A DNA stretch of 64,000 bases from Sphaerosporella brunnea (lineage: Eukaryota > Ascomycota > Pezizomycetes > Pezizales > Pyronemataceae): positions 62,001-126,000 of the forward strand of contig VXIS01000022.1 in the NCBI GenBank assembly GCA_008704415.1, in the 5' to 3' direction. A program made the position numbers and the translations under genes. Each line of letters begins with the position of its first letter. Position 1 is the first letter of the stretch. Below, one piece after another: positions 33,267-43,035 of the stretch. Under the pieces are notes generated by a model, which worked only from the letters and a program-made list of their open reading frames with translations, did no database searches and had not been told where the DNA came from.

Positions 33267-35447
33267 ATGGACGTAACCTGCAAGCGGGACTCCAGACATA
33301 TCTCTAACGCATCATCGTCAGACAAACGCCGGAAAATTCGGGACCTCTCATCCGAGCTCGACGGAGAGTATTGGCAGCGAGCAACTCACCGTCGGAGGCC
33401 CCCGACTCGGCTCCACCGAGTTGCACCTGGTACTCCGCCAACCGCTACCGTCCCCGCTATCTCAGAAGAATCGCAGTCTCGCATCACCAAGCTCAATCAG
33501 CTAGTGGTCCGGCGGACTTTCGACGTCGGACTCCCAGTTGTCTTCGGCCAGACTTCATTCCCTTCCCCGCACCGGAAGCAGCAATCGGAAGAAACCTTTG
33601 CCGCCTTACAGCGTCTGGGTGAAGTCCTCAATCCCGAAACTACCACTCTTCAAGCGTACGAAGTAGAGGAGCCGGACTCACCTCCGCGATCCCTTACCCG
33701 TAAACAACCTCTGATCGCGCCGACCCCGGGTGATTCAACCAGCACTTGGAACTTCGTCCCATCCTGGGAGGCTCTTTGCATTGGTGCTAGGATCTTGAAA
33801 CAGGCACTCGCTTTCCCATTCGCGGTCGCACGCTTCTTGGTAGACGTGGCACCGGAAACCAGAAGCCAAGCCCGGCTTATCGAAGCCGCTCGTCGGAAGC
33901 AGGAACAGCTCTTACTCGACCAGTGGAATACGGAACGCTCCCAAGAGCGTCAACCCTCCTCGAGCCCCCTATCTTCGCCGCCTTCTTCCCTCCCTCCATC
34001 GGACAACGAAGATTCTACGATGCCTGCTGCGGGATCTTCTGGTTCAGCCGCCCCCGCTGGATCGGGCCGCACGTCGGGCGGAGCAGGCCCGTTGGGCACT
34101 GGTAACACGGCTTCGGACGACCCAAACACCGCACTTCTAGCACAGATCCAGGAGCTTATTCGACTGGAACTGAGCCGAGAGAACAGAGCGGACGATCCAG
34201 ACGCTCGCGGGCAGGCCCTCCGAGCGGAACGACAGAACATGGAGGCCAAAATGGCCGCGATAGATCGTGAATACGACCTCATACAGGCTGGGCAATGGAC
34301 TGGCCCCACCACGCCTCTCAGCCCCACCAGCATTTACATCGCCGCACCCGTTGGTGGTGGTGAACCAGTGAAACCTAGATTCAACCCGGGTGACCTCCCA
34401 CAGATCCTTTTCGGCGAAGACCTGGAGGAGTGGATTTCGCATATGGATCACATTGTGACCTCTTTCGGTGAATTGGTGGTGTGTCCCCATGTGTTGCATC
34501 GCTGCTTTGCAAACGGAGACCCCATGCGTGACTGGTATCTGACTCAACCGTCCGCGGTGCACCTATTCGTCACGACGGGAGACGGATGCTGGGACCGTTT
34601 CAAGACGTTGCTTCGCACTCGGTTTAAACCGGACTTAGGGGTGATGCAATACGAAGCGGACTCCTATAGGCGGCAACCCGGAGAGAGTTGGGCTGCCTTT
34701 GGAATTAGAAAATACCGCCTGCTCAAGCGCGCTTACGACGGGGCCGACGAGGCAAACATCATCCTCAAGATCAAAGCGGTTATGGAGACGGAAGTAGTTC
34801 GTTTCTGCAAGGAAAAGACCAATATAGACGGCTTCATCGGGGAGCTGATGGACTACGACCGGACCTCCCCGCCCGGAACGCGTTCCCCTCGCTGGATATT
34901 CGCTCCCGAGAGCTTCGTTCCAAGGGAATACCAGCCGAGGCCCGACCATCGTGTTCCCAGCCAGCAATCCGGAATCCCGAACGTCGGTCCGACCGCCGCA
35001 CGGTATCAGAAGGACAAAGGTAAAGCGGTGGATCGGAGTGGCATGGATCGCGGGAGCCGAGATCGCGGCGGCCAGGATCGCAAGGTCACGATCCAAAACA
35101 GGATGAATCCGGAGACAGGAAAGATGGCACGGTCGTATCTCAACTTCCAAGGAAAGCCAGTGTTCATCAAACGTCCTTGCAACATATGTGAGAAGAATGG
35201 TGCTCCGAACCAGATGTACTTCTCTTTTGAGTGCTCACGCAGCGCCCCGACGCAGCCACGGACCTACGCCATGGACGGAACCGAGGTGTTCGATGAGCTC
35301 GTCGACGGGCTCCACAGGACGGATTCAGGTAACCTCACTTCGTATAACTTCCAGAGCGAAACCGGCGACCAGGAGGTGATTTATCACCAGGAATCCGAGG
35401 ACGAAGGTACGACAAACGAGCAGGGAAATGGGAACGGGGGTTGGTAG
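33267..35447 (+). CDS. gag: Gypsy Gag polyprotein
   Basis: The frame is open from inside the LTR, but the first ATG is at 33267 (MDVTCKRDSRHIS), giving 726 residues. Gag forms the cytoplasmic virus-like particle. The N-terminal third is basic and Pro/Ser-rich. The capsid region contains DLEEWISHMDHIVTSFGEL and DSYRRQPGESWAAFGIRKYR (about residues 390-490), typical of Gypsy retrotransposon Gag. A basic region (DRGSRDRGGQDRKV) precedes a zinc-knuckle-like motif at residues 638-656, CNICEKNGAPNQMYFSFEC. There the spacing CX2CX9-X4C is right but the usual His is Tyr. The gene ends at TAG 35445-35447, overlapping pol. It has no internal stop, consistent with a young element. Confidence 0.9.
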   Translation: MDVTCKRDSRHISNASSSDKRRKIRDLSSELDGEYWQRATHRRRPPTRLHRVAPGTPPTATVPAISEESQSRITKLNQLVVRRTFDVGLPVVFGQTSFPSPHRKQQSEETFAALQRLGEVLNPETTTLQAYEVEEPDSPPRSLTRKQPLIAPTPGDSTSTWNFVPSWEALCIGARILKQALAFPFAVARFLVDVAPETRSQARLIEAARRKQEQLLLDQWNTERSQERQPSSSPLSSPPSSLPPSDNEDSTMPAAGSSGSAAPAGSGRTSGGAGPLGTGNTASDDPNTALLAQIQELIRLELSRENRADDPDARGQALRAERQNMEAKMAAIDREYDLIQAGQWTGPTTPLSPTSIYIAAPVGGGEPVKPRFNPGDLPQILFGEDLEEWISHMDHIVTSFGELVVCPHVLHRCFANGDPMRDWYLTQPSAVHLFVTTGDGCWDRFKTLLRTRFKPDLGVMQYEADSYRRQPGESWAAFGIRKYRLLKRAYDGADEANIILKIKAVMETEVVRFCKEKTNIDGFIGELMDYDRTSPPGTRSPRWIFAPESFVPREYQPRPDHRVPSQQSGIPNVGPTAARYQKDKGKAVDRSGMDRGSRDRGGQDRKVTIQNRMNPETGKMARSYLNFQGKPVFIKRPCNICEKNGAPNQMYFSFECSRSAPTQPRTYAMDGTEVFDELVDGLHRTDSGNLTSYNFQSETGDQEVIYHQESEDEGTTNEQGNGNGGW

Positions 35448-38080
35448 ACCGGGCTACCCTCCCCCATACGGAAAACCCTTGCCAGACACCGGATAAGTTT
35501 GGACCTGGCAGCAAGAAAGCCCGAATGAAGAGATCAAACCCAGTTCTAAGGAACCCTATAAGGATCGACGAGCACGACTCACCCCCGGGCAAGACCTGGC
35601 GGTTAAAAGGAATGCATGACGGTAAGGCTGAAGGCGGTGTGAGAGTGAATGATGCTCAGGGCGGTGCGAGCGAGTGTGTGGGCCCAGGCGGTATGGGCCA
35701 ATGTGATGACTACATCTCCCCTGTGGCTGGCAGCAGCTGGGGTAACTCCCCGAGTGGTCTGGCCCAGGGGTATACCAGGGGAAGTCCACCTTCCCCAAAG
35801 CCAGATAACAAAGCTGATAAGGCCCAGATCCGACGACTGGAACGACCACGACAGCTGTCCGGTGATGGAAGAAGCTACCTCCGATGCTCCCCATTAGCAG
35901 CCAAGTTTCGGCTCGGATCCGCTTCCTCAGACGTCGTTCCAGGTCTGACCGACGTTTGTTCAAACATCGGACTTATCGACAAGGCACTGCTTCAGAAATA
36001 CTACCCAGAGGCACCGATCCACCCGATCAGCCGTAAGATCTCAGGGCTGGGCGAATCGTCAACATTGGGATTCACCGTCATTCCACTCTGGCTAGAATGT
36101 CGCGAAGATGCCACGAACGAATGCATCATCGCAGAATTCGACGTGGAATTACACGTTCTGGAGTCCTTCCCGCCAGGCCTTTTGATAGGACTTGACGCTA
36201 TTCGCGACTATGACGTCGATATCATCACCAGCCGTATGCTTGGATCGCTGCGGGCTCATGGGCTTACTTTCCCGTTGTTCTCCACAGCGTCACCAAAGCT
36301 TCAGTCTGTCAAAGTCTTTTCCACGAAACGAGTTGTGGTCCCGGGACGTTCGACAATGCCAATCGCGGTGAATACGGCATGCATGGACGGCGTCGACTAC
36401 ATCTTCACCCCATACCTGACGGCGGAATTGTCGATTCCGACCGCACCGCAGATGCCGCGAGCAATCATCGACAGCGAAACACGCTTCGTTATGTTCTCCA
36501 ATCACTCCGAGCACCCCATGCGTATCGAAAAGCGTCAGGTTCTGGGGGATGCTGAGGCAGTTTTATTCGGTGCAGTGGGCAAACCGACCTCGCATGTCAT
36601 TAGGTGGGACGATCTGATCCAACCTCGGCAACCTGGTCGACCCTCGATCGGTCTAAAGGCCCCAACGACCGTAGCTATGGAGGAGCTGATGGAGAAGGAG
36701 ATCCACGAATTGACGATTTTCCACGTCACCGGCGCCACCGCACACGCGGATCAGTATGCTTACGAAAACGAGCTCCGGTTCGATGCGTTCGGTCGAGAAC
36801 TCCCACGAAAGAGGTCTCTTCCTGAGACTAGTATCCGGTTGATCGCATCCACAGCCGAGAAACGAGCCGTCGGAGATGTGTTTCCCAAGAACCTTACGGA
36901 GGACGCGGATGTAGCGTTCCCCGCGTTGCCGCTGGATACCGAACGCCCTCACAAGCCTTGGACGATATCGGAGGAATTGAGCGAAGAAAAGGCTGCCGAA
37001 CTCCTACAGCTCCTCCGGGAATTTGAGGACGTATTCAGCGACGGATCGACAATCGGACAAGTGAGAGGAGTGCTGGCAACCATAAACACCGTGGCTGGCA
37101 ACCTCCCGGAAGCGGCCAGGCTGCGACCGATAGGGCCGGCCAAGCGTCAAGTTGTCGAGGAAGTACTTCAACAAATGGCACGTTGGGACGTTATTGAGCG
37201 TTCTAACTCACCGACCGCGTCTGCTGTGGTGTTGGTGTGGCAGAACAACAAATGGCGTTTCTGCGTCGACTTCAGGCAGCTCAACAAGGTGACAATCAAG
37301 GACTCCTATCCGATGCTACGCTCGGATTACATTTTCTCGTCACTGGCTGGTAAACGGTTCTTTAGCGCACTGGACGCAGTCAAAGGCTACCACCAGGTCG
37401 AGATCGCAGAGCACGATCGACACAAGACCGCGTTCATAACCCATCGCGGCCTTTTCCAGTTCAAGAGGATGCCGTTCGGGCTCCGAAATGCCCCGGCGCA
37501 ATTCCAACGAATGATGGACACGATCCTGGGCTCGTTACGATGGGAAGCGGCACTCTGTTACATCGATGACGTGTTAGTGTTCTCCGATACATGGGAACAG
37601 CATCTCGCTCATCTACGTCGTCTATTCACCTCCTGCAAAGAAGCCGGCCTTACGTTCAGTAAAGAAAAGTGCCGCTTCGCTTTCCCACAGTTGAAGCTAC
37701 TGGGACTGGGCCTGGGAAGGTACGGACTTTTCACGTTGGAAGATAAGGTAAAGACCATCACCGACTTGGCCGCACCGCAGACCCTGGGCGAGCTATACCG
37801 GCTGCTCGGCATGTTTGGCTACTATCGAGGTTTCATTCGGAACTACGCAAAGATCGCCCGCACACTAGAACTGTTGAAGCGCTCGACACAATCAGGTGTC
37901 GATTACAACTCCAAGAGACCCATTACATGGTCTGACGAGGCCCAGGCCGCTTTCGACGAATTGAAGAAGAGACTCTGCTCAGCCCCCATCCTGGCACACC
38001 CGAAGTTCGACGGCAGACCCTTCATCCTGTATACCGACGCGTCGGCGGAGGCTTTCGGTCCGGTTTTGACCCAAGAATGA
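35441..38080 (+). CDS. pol: Gypsy Pol, first part: protease, reverse transcriptase, start of RNase H
   Basis: The frame is -1 relative to gag and open across the overlap, so expression by -1 frameshifting or reinitiation (first ATG 35525) is likely. No classic slippery heptamer is obvious. The retropepsin region contains TDVCSNIGLIDKALLQKYYP (Asp codon 35951), where D-V-C stands in place of D-T/S-G, and SFPPGLLIGLDAIRDYDVDI. Reverse transcriptase motifs follow: FCVDFRQLNKVTIKDSYPM, RMPFGLRNAPAQFQRMMD, and the catalytic YIDD (37559-37570). The connection domain leads to FILYTDASAEAFGPVLTQE, the first RNase H strand with its catalytic Asp at 38036. TGA at 38078-38080 then ends the frame in mid-domain. 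Confidence 0.9.
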   Translation: MVDRATLPHTENPCQTPDKFGPGSKKARMKRSNPVLRNPIRIDEHDSPPGKTWRLKGMHDGKAEGGVRVNDAQGGASECVGPGGMGQCDDYISPVAGSSWGNSPSGLAQGYTRGSPPSPKPDNKADKAQIRRLERPRQLSGDGRSYLRCSPLAAKFRLGSASSDVVPGLTDVCSNIGLIDKALLQKYYPEAPIHPISRKISGLGESSTLGFTVIPLWLECREDATNECIIAEFDVELHVLESFPPGLLIGLDAIRDYDVDIITSRMLGSLRAHGLTFPLFSTASPKLQSVKVFSTKRVVVPGRSTMPIAVNTACMDGVDYIFTPYLTAELSIPTAPQMPRAIIDSETRFVMFSNHSEHPMRIEKRQVLGDAEAVLFGAVGKPTSHVIRWDDLIQPRQPGRPSIGLKAPTTVAMEELMEKEIHELTIFHVTGATAHADQYAYENELRFDAFGRELPRKRSLPETSIRLIASTAEKRAVGDVFPKNLTEDADVAFPALPLDTERPHKPWTISEELSEEKAAELLQLLREFEDVFSDGSTIGQVRGVLATINTVAGNLPEAARLRPIGPAKRQVVEEVLQQMARWDVIERSNSPTASAVVLVWQNNKWRFCVDFRQLNKVTIKDSYPMLRSDYIFSSLAGKRFFSALDAVKGYHQVEIAEHDRHKTAFITHRGLFQFKRMPFGLRNAPAQFQRMMDTILGSLRWEAALCYIDDVLVFSDTWEQHLAHLRRLFTSCKEAGLTFSKEKCRFAFPQLKLLGLGLGRYGLFTLEDKVKTITDLAAPQTLGELYRLLGMFGYYRGFIRNYAKIARTLELLKRSTQSGVDYNSKRPITWSDEAQAAFDELKKRLCSAPILAHPKFDGRPFILYTDASAEAFGPVLTQE

Positions 38081-39780
38081 ACCAAAGAGGACTACGAAGA
38101 TACGGAGCCGCCCGACTCGATGCGCAACTATCTCTGTACTTCGACGCGAGATTGGGAAATGAGCTACGTCTCAGACCCAGTATTCCGATCAGTGTACCAA
38201 ACACTTCAACGGTGCAAGTCTGGCACGGAATCTCAACCCGGACCATCTACAATTGGTTACGAGCTGCAACGCGACGGAACTCTCCACTACAGAACCACTT
38301 ACGGTGACAGGGTGTGCCTACCGAAGGATATGATACTGGAATGCCTACAATTGGCACACGATGCTCTCGGCCACTTCGGAGTGGATAAGACGTACGAGCG
38401 CGTGACAGCTACGTACTACCGACCCGGGCTATCCAAGATTGTAGCGGATTATATCAAGCATTGCAGCGAGTGTGGGAAGAACAAAACCTCCAGACGCCGC
38501 GCTTTCGGATCGTTACTTTCTATCAATCCGCCATTCGATCGGATCCCCAAAGCTTTCGAGTCGATCAACATGGATCTGATTGTGGGACTTCCGAAGAGCG
38601 GCGGCTATGACGCAGTTTTAACGGTGGTCGACCGCTTCACCAAGGCCGTGATATTCGCACCGACGACCTCCGACTTCACGGCAGCCTCGCTGGCTGACAC
38701 CTTCTTCGAGCACGTCGTTTTGCGGGGATTCCTCCCTACGAAGTTTATCACGGATAGGGATCCCAGAATCATCCAGTCATTCTGGAAGTCTTTCGCGAGC
38801 AGACTAGGCTTCGACCATCGTAAAACCGCCGCTTATCACGCTCAGTTTGATGGCGCCGCTGAAAGGGCCAACCAAACGTTGGAAATCGCGCTCCGGGCCT
38901 ATGTCAACCAACGCCAAAACAACTGGCATCGGTACCTCGGCCTGATTCAGCTTGCTTACAATACGGCGAAACATCCGGGAACTGGTTTCAGCCCGAACGA
39001 GCTCTTATACGCAAATCCAATGGAACCTATGGATCGCCTGTTGAGCCCCGCTTCCCCGTCGGAGGACGAAGAGCAGAATTTCGATGCGGAGGCATTCCTG
39101 GACGGTGTGTCCGCACGACTGAAAGACGCGCAGCAGGCGATAGTAAAGGCCCTATCCTCTCAAAAGGCATACTACGACCGCAAGCACTCAGATCTGCCTG
39201 ACATCCAGGTAGGGGACTTCGTATCCATCCGTTTGGACCTCCACCCAGTGTCTATCGTCAAAGGCAACAAACTCTCGCAACAGAAGCTCCCACCATACAG
39301 AGTGGTCGCGATTCGTTCGAATGGCAGGGCAGTGGAGCTGGATATCCCCTCCAACATAGGTATACACCCAGTAGTCAGCATACAGCACGTCGAACTCGCA
39401 GTCGACCCCTTGAAAGACCCTTTTGGACGGAATACCAGCGACCTGGTGCGCGTCGTAGATTCCCGAATATCTTCAAGACGGCCAGGAGAAAAAGAGTATC
39501 TTTTGCGACAGGGCTCGGATCTGTCGACGGACGCCTGGACTTCAAAGGCCCTGACACCTTCAGAACTGATCGCCGAATTTGAGGCACGCAACACTCTGTT
39601 GGAAGCAATCCAGGCTCCTTACTCCATCCTGGACCACCGTGTCACCCGGCAAGGCACACGGTATAAAGTGTCATTTGGGGACTATAGGCGGCCACGGTGG
39701 ATCCCGGAATCGGAGATCGACCCTCATGCCCTCACAGCGTACCGCGAGCAACCGCAATCCCACATTGTGACGACTTTATC
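38081..39780 (+). CDS. pol: Gypsy integrase and chromodomain-like region, continuous frame after the TGA
   Basis: The sequence after TGA 38078-38080 stays open in the same frame (TKEDYEDTEPPDSMRNYL); the first ATG is 38120. Integrase features are the zinc motif HDALGHFG with CSECGK, and a catalytic DD35E triad. The triad is Asp 38573 (MDLIVGLPKSG), Asp 38753 (FITDRDPR) and Glu 38861 (QFDGAAERANQ), exactly 35 residues apart. The C-terminal region includes YANPMEPMDRLLSPASPSED. Near 39620-39750 a chromodomain-like segment reads ILDHRVTRQGTRYKVSFGDY and RPRWIPESEIDPHALTAYRE, a module that targets related elements to chromatin. The product needs TGA readthrough or internal initiation. All catalytic residues are intact. 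Confidence 0.88.
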
Positions 39781-40234
39781 GGACGGAGGTGTGGACCAAG
39801 CGTTCGAGAGTCGAAAACCACGCCCCGGTGGAAAGTTAGAACGGCCAATTTTGTACATTGCCCGACAGACGAAAGGCGCGGAGGCAACTTACGAGTCAAC
39901 GGAGCGAGAGGTTGCCTGTCTCTACTGGGCCATCAACAAGCTATCACTATACCTTGAGGGAAATACGTTTACGGTGTTTACGGACCACCAGAGCACGCGA
40001 GATGTTTTGCAAGCGGCACCGAACGTGAAGATGTCCAAACGACTGGATAAGTACAGGATGCTGCTCCAACCGTATCTGGACGACATGGACATCGTATACA
40101 GGCCTGGAAGACTGATGAATATGGTCGACCCGCTGACCCGGGCACGATATATGACCTCACCGGAGATCGGCAACTCTTCCGACAAGGGGGGAGTACGGGT
40201 GGAAAGGAGTGACGAGAGGAGCGAAGGGATATGA
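39781..40234 (+). CDS. pol: Displaced C-terminal part of RNase H at the end of Pol
   Basis: The open frame runs on from the chromodomain-like segment into DGGVDQAFESRKPRPGGKLE, then ERPILYIARQTKGAEATYES. The remaining RNase H landmarks follow: Glu in YESTEREVACLYWAINKL, Asp in NTFTVFTDHQSTRD, and DIVYRPGRLMNMVDPLTRAR. In Gypsy polyproteins this segment follows directly after the strand that ends here at 38077. It is therefore displaced by about 1.7 kb, past the integrase, with the frame intact. The last residues (SDKGGVRVERSDERSEGI) look like the element's own C-terminus, and TGA ends at 40234. Confidence 0.88.
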
Positions 40235-40490
40235 GGCGGTGGAATGACGCGATGAGGATGAAAGATGCAAGGCGGGGGAAATTGATTGTTTGTCTTGTTT
40301 CCCACCTTCTGACTTTCCGATGCGATGCTATGTTTTGCAGTGGTTTCCTTATGATGATATGATTGCGTTTACGGTTGATGAATTTGCTTTTGCACGGGGT
40401 ATGATTTGAGAAGGTTGCTCTACTAGAGGCGCGAATGCTGTTTACTGCTTTCTGGGGTTTTGTTGCGACGCTCGGGAGAGCTCTTTGTTA

Positions 40491-40503
40491 AAACGGGGGG
40501 AGA
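40491..40503 (+). other. Gypsy polypurine tract
   Basis: AAACGGGGGGAGA lies immediately before the 3' LTR, the expected position for plus-strand priming. Confidence 0.75.
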
Positions 40504-40679
40504 TGTCACAATCGGTGACTAAGCAGGTTAGGGTTCACACGTGGACCGGGGGGGGTCTTTAGATTTAGTTGCTCGGAGACAGAGAGTTTGCTCATTATCC
40601 TTTACAATACACTTCATCTTCACAGCTTCTTACGCTTTCCGTGACCCCTATCGCTTCTTACGCGACGTCAGGGTTCACA
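40504..40679 (+). repeat. Gypsy 3' LTR
   Basis: 176 bp, one difference from the 5' LTR (AAGCAGGTTAGG versus AAGCAAGTTAGG). Confidence 0.95.
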
Positions 40680-40684
40680 CTCCC

Positions 40685-42040
40685 AATGCCGACGGTTTGG
40701 GCAGTTAGGGTTGAGCCACCGCAAAACTCCACACCAACTGCATTATATACGTAGAGACACATTGCAGTGCGGAGAGGCCCATATATGACGGGAACACAGA
40801 GCGGGTACGTTGCGCCAACAGGACATAGAACGATCTGCAGAAAGGAGCTGAGCTACCGCCTGGTTTTCCTTTTTTGAGTTGTCAATTGAATACTGTTGGA
40901 CTCGACAGGATGACCTATGATGCTCGCTTTCTTTAAGCTATAAGGACGATCCTATTGGGAGGTGTGTACATTCCGAGGTGACGCAGGATCACAGGGCGTA
41001 CAGGACATAAAAGCCTTTTTTTGGTTACAAACGACCTTTCTCTGGCGATATTCACTTCGTGCAATACACAGTCTTGGGGAGTAGCTTACGATGCCCTCCG
41101 GAATCACTGGCTACAGATTCACTGGCGACAACGTGAACTGCATCAGACGGCACGGTTCCCATAGTCTGCTGACCAGCTGCCATCCCAGTCGTCTTTCGGG
41201 GATACGGCGACGACAGCAGGATGGGCGCCGGGGCCATGAACGCCACATACAAACCAGCCCACCGCCTCCCTACCAGTCATTTTTTACCCCCTCTGTAGGT
41301 TTCATGGAGCGATCACTCGGCGATAACCTCTGCCGTAAGTGTATCTGCTTCCGCATGCCGTTGCCACCTTCCTCATCACCGTCAAATCGTACCGGTAACG
41401 ACGCCGTCACTTTTGTGTCCAACAACGGGTGGGGCTGCCTACCACCGCCAGGCTTTTTCACGGTACGGTTTCAATCGATGTGACTGCATGGTATTGAGCC
41501 ACTGTTCAAGTACCTGGGCGACGGGACAACGCCGGAACGTTAAGTGCAATATGCTTGCACAAACGGTGCGGACCCCGTTCAACAACTAACGGCGTCACGA
41601 ACGTGGGGAAACGGAGCTTATTGAAAAAACACCGACCACACAAAACAGATGGAGCATTCACAATCCGCATGTTGGCGGCTGACGTACGATAACTCTTGCC
41701 AATAATTGCTCAATAGCATGTTGACAGGCCAGGTTGTTACCTCCGTGGCAACAAACCTAATTGGTTCTGACCGCATCGCATATCCTCACACCGTGTTAGT
41801 TTCTCCCAGGATCAAATACTCTGTTGCGAAAGAACCGTGGTTCCCGCTCACGTATGGTATATCAGGACAGGCCAGACAAAACCCGAAAACATCGCTACTA
41901 AGCGTGCAGACAGACCCCAGAGTCCCACCGCAGATAAATCCTAGCCAATACACCGCAAAAAAAACAGACCACGGACACAGGGCGTGCAATTGACGAAAAA
42001 GAGGATCGAGAGACAATGACAGATGAATACCAGGTACGTC
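40685..42040. other. Unassigned, one plus-strand frame with Cys pair
   Basis: A plus frame (41091-41483) starts with an ATG and includes GDNLCRKCICFRMPLPP. It resembles other Cys-rich fragments in the window but overlaps minus frames. I cannot define a gene. The rest has no supported feature. Confidence 0.25.
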
Positions 42041-42299
42041 AGCAGAACACATTCAATTACGAGTTCCTTTGGCGGAACCTTCCGCTTCCTGGTCGCAGTC
42101 CAACAGCACTGAATTGTGCATTTGCCCAAACGGGCATCCCATTCAGCGTTCACGTGTCAGTGACGTGTTTTGGTAGGGCATCCAAAGAGGATTGAATGAC
42201 TTTGAGATGTTCCTGTGGGGAGAACAACACGCTGCATGCAGGAGGAACTCGCTGGGGTGGCGGAGGAGAGGCAGGAGGTGGCGGGGCCTCAGCCACAGA

Positions 42300-42560
42300 C
42301 GGGGCGGCGACCGCCTCGACGTACGCCGATCCACCCCGACGCGCCCCGGCCACCCCGTCGCTTCCCCGGCCACCCCGTCGCAACCCGGGCCACCCCGATG
42401 CTCCACATACATGCCGCCGCGGCGATACCACTTCACACCCCGATGACCCGACACAACCCCGGTCACCCCGTCGCGCCCCGGTGCACCTCGCCCTGCCCCG
42501 GCCTACCTCGTCGCGCCCCGCCCGCCTGCGCCCCGACCCGTCGCCCTGTGCACGGCTCTA
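42300..42560. repeat. GC-rich fragment of the TAGAGCTGTGCAC hAT family
   Basis: Repeats of CCCCGGCCACCCCGTCG and a right end GTGCACGGCTCTA at 42560 match the complete element at 61527-61814. The left terminal repeat is absent, so this is a truncated copy. Confidence 0.65.
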
Positions 42561-42581
42561 CGCGCCGGTGCCAGGCCACGG

Positions 42582-43035
42582 TTAACTTGATCCTCGTTTC
42601 CGCATCCGTAGGCACAGGAAAGTTGCGGAACCAGCAAGTTTGGCGGTTCTGCTGGCCATACCGGTTCCGGTCGTCGACAAACGTATACACGCGGCAAGCA
42701 CTGAAATATGGTGCACCACTGTAGAGCTCACGATATGTCTCGTATAACTTGATTTTGTTGGCGATGGATCGGAGAAGCGCGGGCCGTTCTGAGTGGTCGT
42801 GCATTTGAATGTTGTAAACCCCTTGCGACACACAAGCATTATGTACTGATACAGCACAATGTTGGTGCGCTGGACGAGCCTCGAATCGTGGTAAATGCGT
42901 TCGAGGCTCAGTTTGGGCGGCATGTTCTTCTTGTCTACAAAAGGACAGCCGAAGAGCGGTAAGTCGGTAGCACGCATTTAGTGCCGTGCCTTTTTGGATG
43001 ACCCGTCTGTTGTGTCGTCGCGGCTTCGACCACAA
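42582..43035 (-). pseudogene. ERPALL-family gene fragment, truncated by a hAT relic
   Basis: Downstream of the KKAR repeat unit the minus strand reads CPFVDKKNMPPKLSLERIYH and SRLVQRTNIVLYQYIML in one frame. In the next frame it reads ERPALLRSIANKIKLYETYR (42789-42730). It then continues SACRVYTFVDDRNRYGQQNR and TCWFRNFPVPTDAETRIK before reaching the hAT fragment at 42560. The ERPALL block is the same exon as at 28112-28180. The frame change just before it suggests an intron, as at the 28 kb locus, or an indel. An in-frame TAA separates the KKAR unit from this part, where another unit has GAA. I do not recognise the family. Confidence 0.5.

Larger units (their letters stand above)
32912..40679 (+). 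mobile_element. Ty3/Gypsy LTR retrotransposon, young, with rearranged pol
   Basis: Two 176-bp LTRs (32912-33087 and 40504-40679) start TGTCACA and end TTCACA. They differ at one base (A versus G at LTR position 23). A perfect 5-bp duplication CTCCC flanks the element (32907-32911, 40680-40684). Gag lies in one frame and pol in the -1 frame, with a seven-base overlap. Pol contains protease, reverse transcriptase, the start of RNase H, a TGA, integrase, a chromodomain-like segment, then the remainder of RNase H. Near-identical LTRs show recent insertion. Confidence 0.95.

Noticed and set aside
41091..41483. 130-codon plus frame as a complete gene
   Set aside because: It has an ATG and a Cys pair, but low-complexity Ser/Pro stretches, an overlapping minus frame and no homologous copy.
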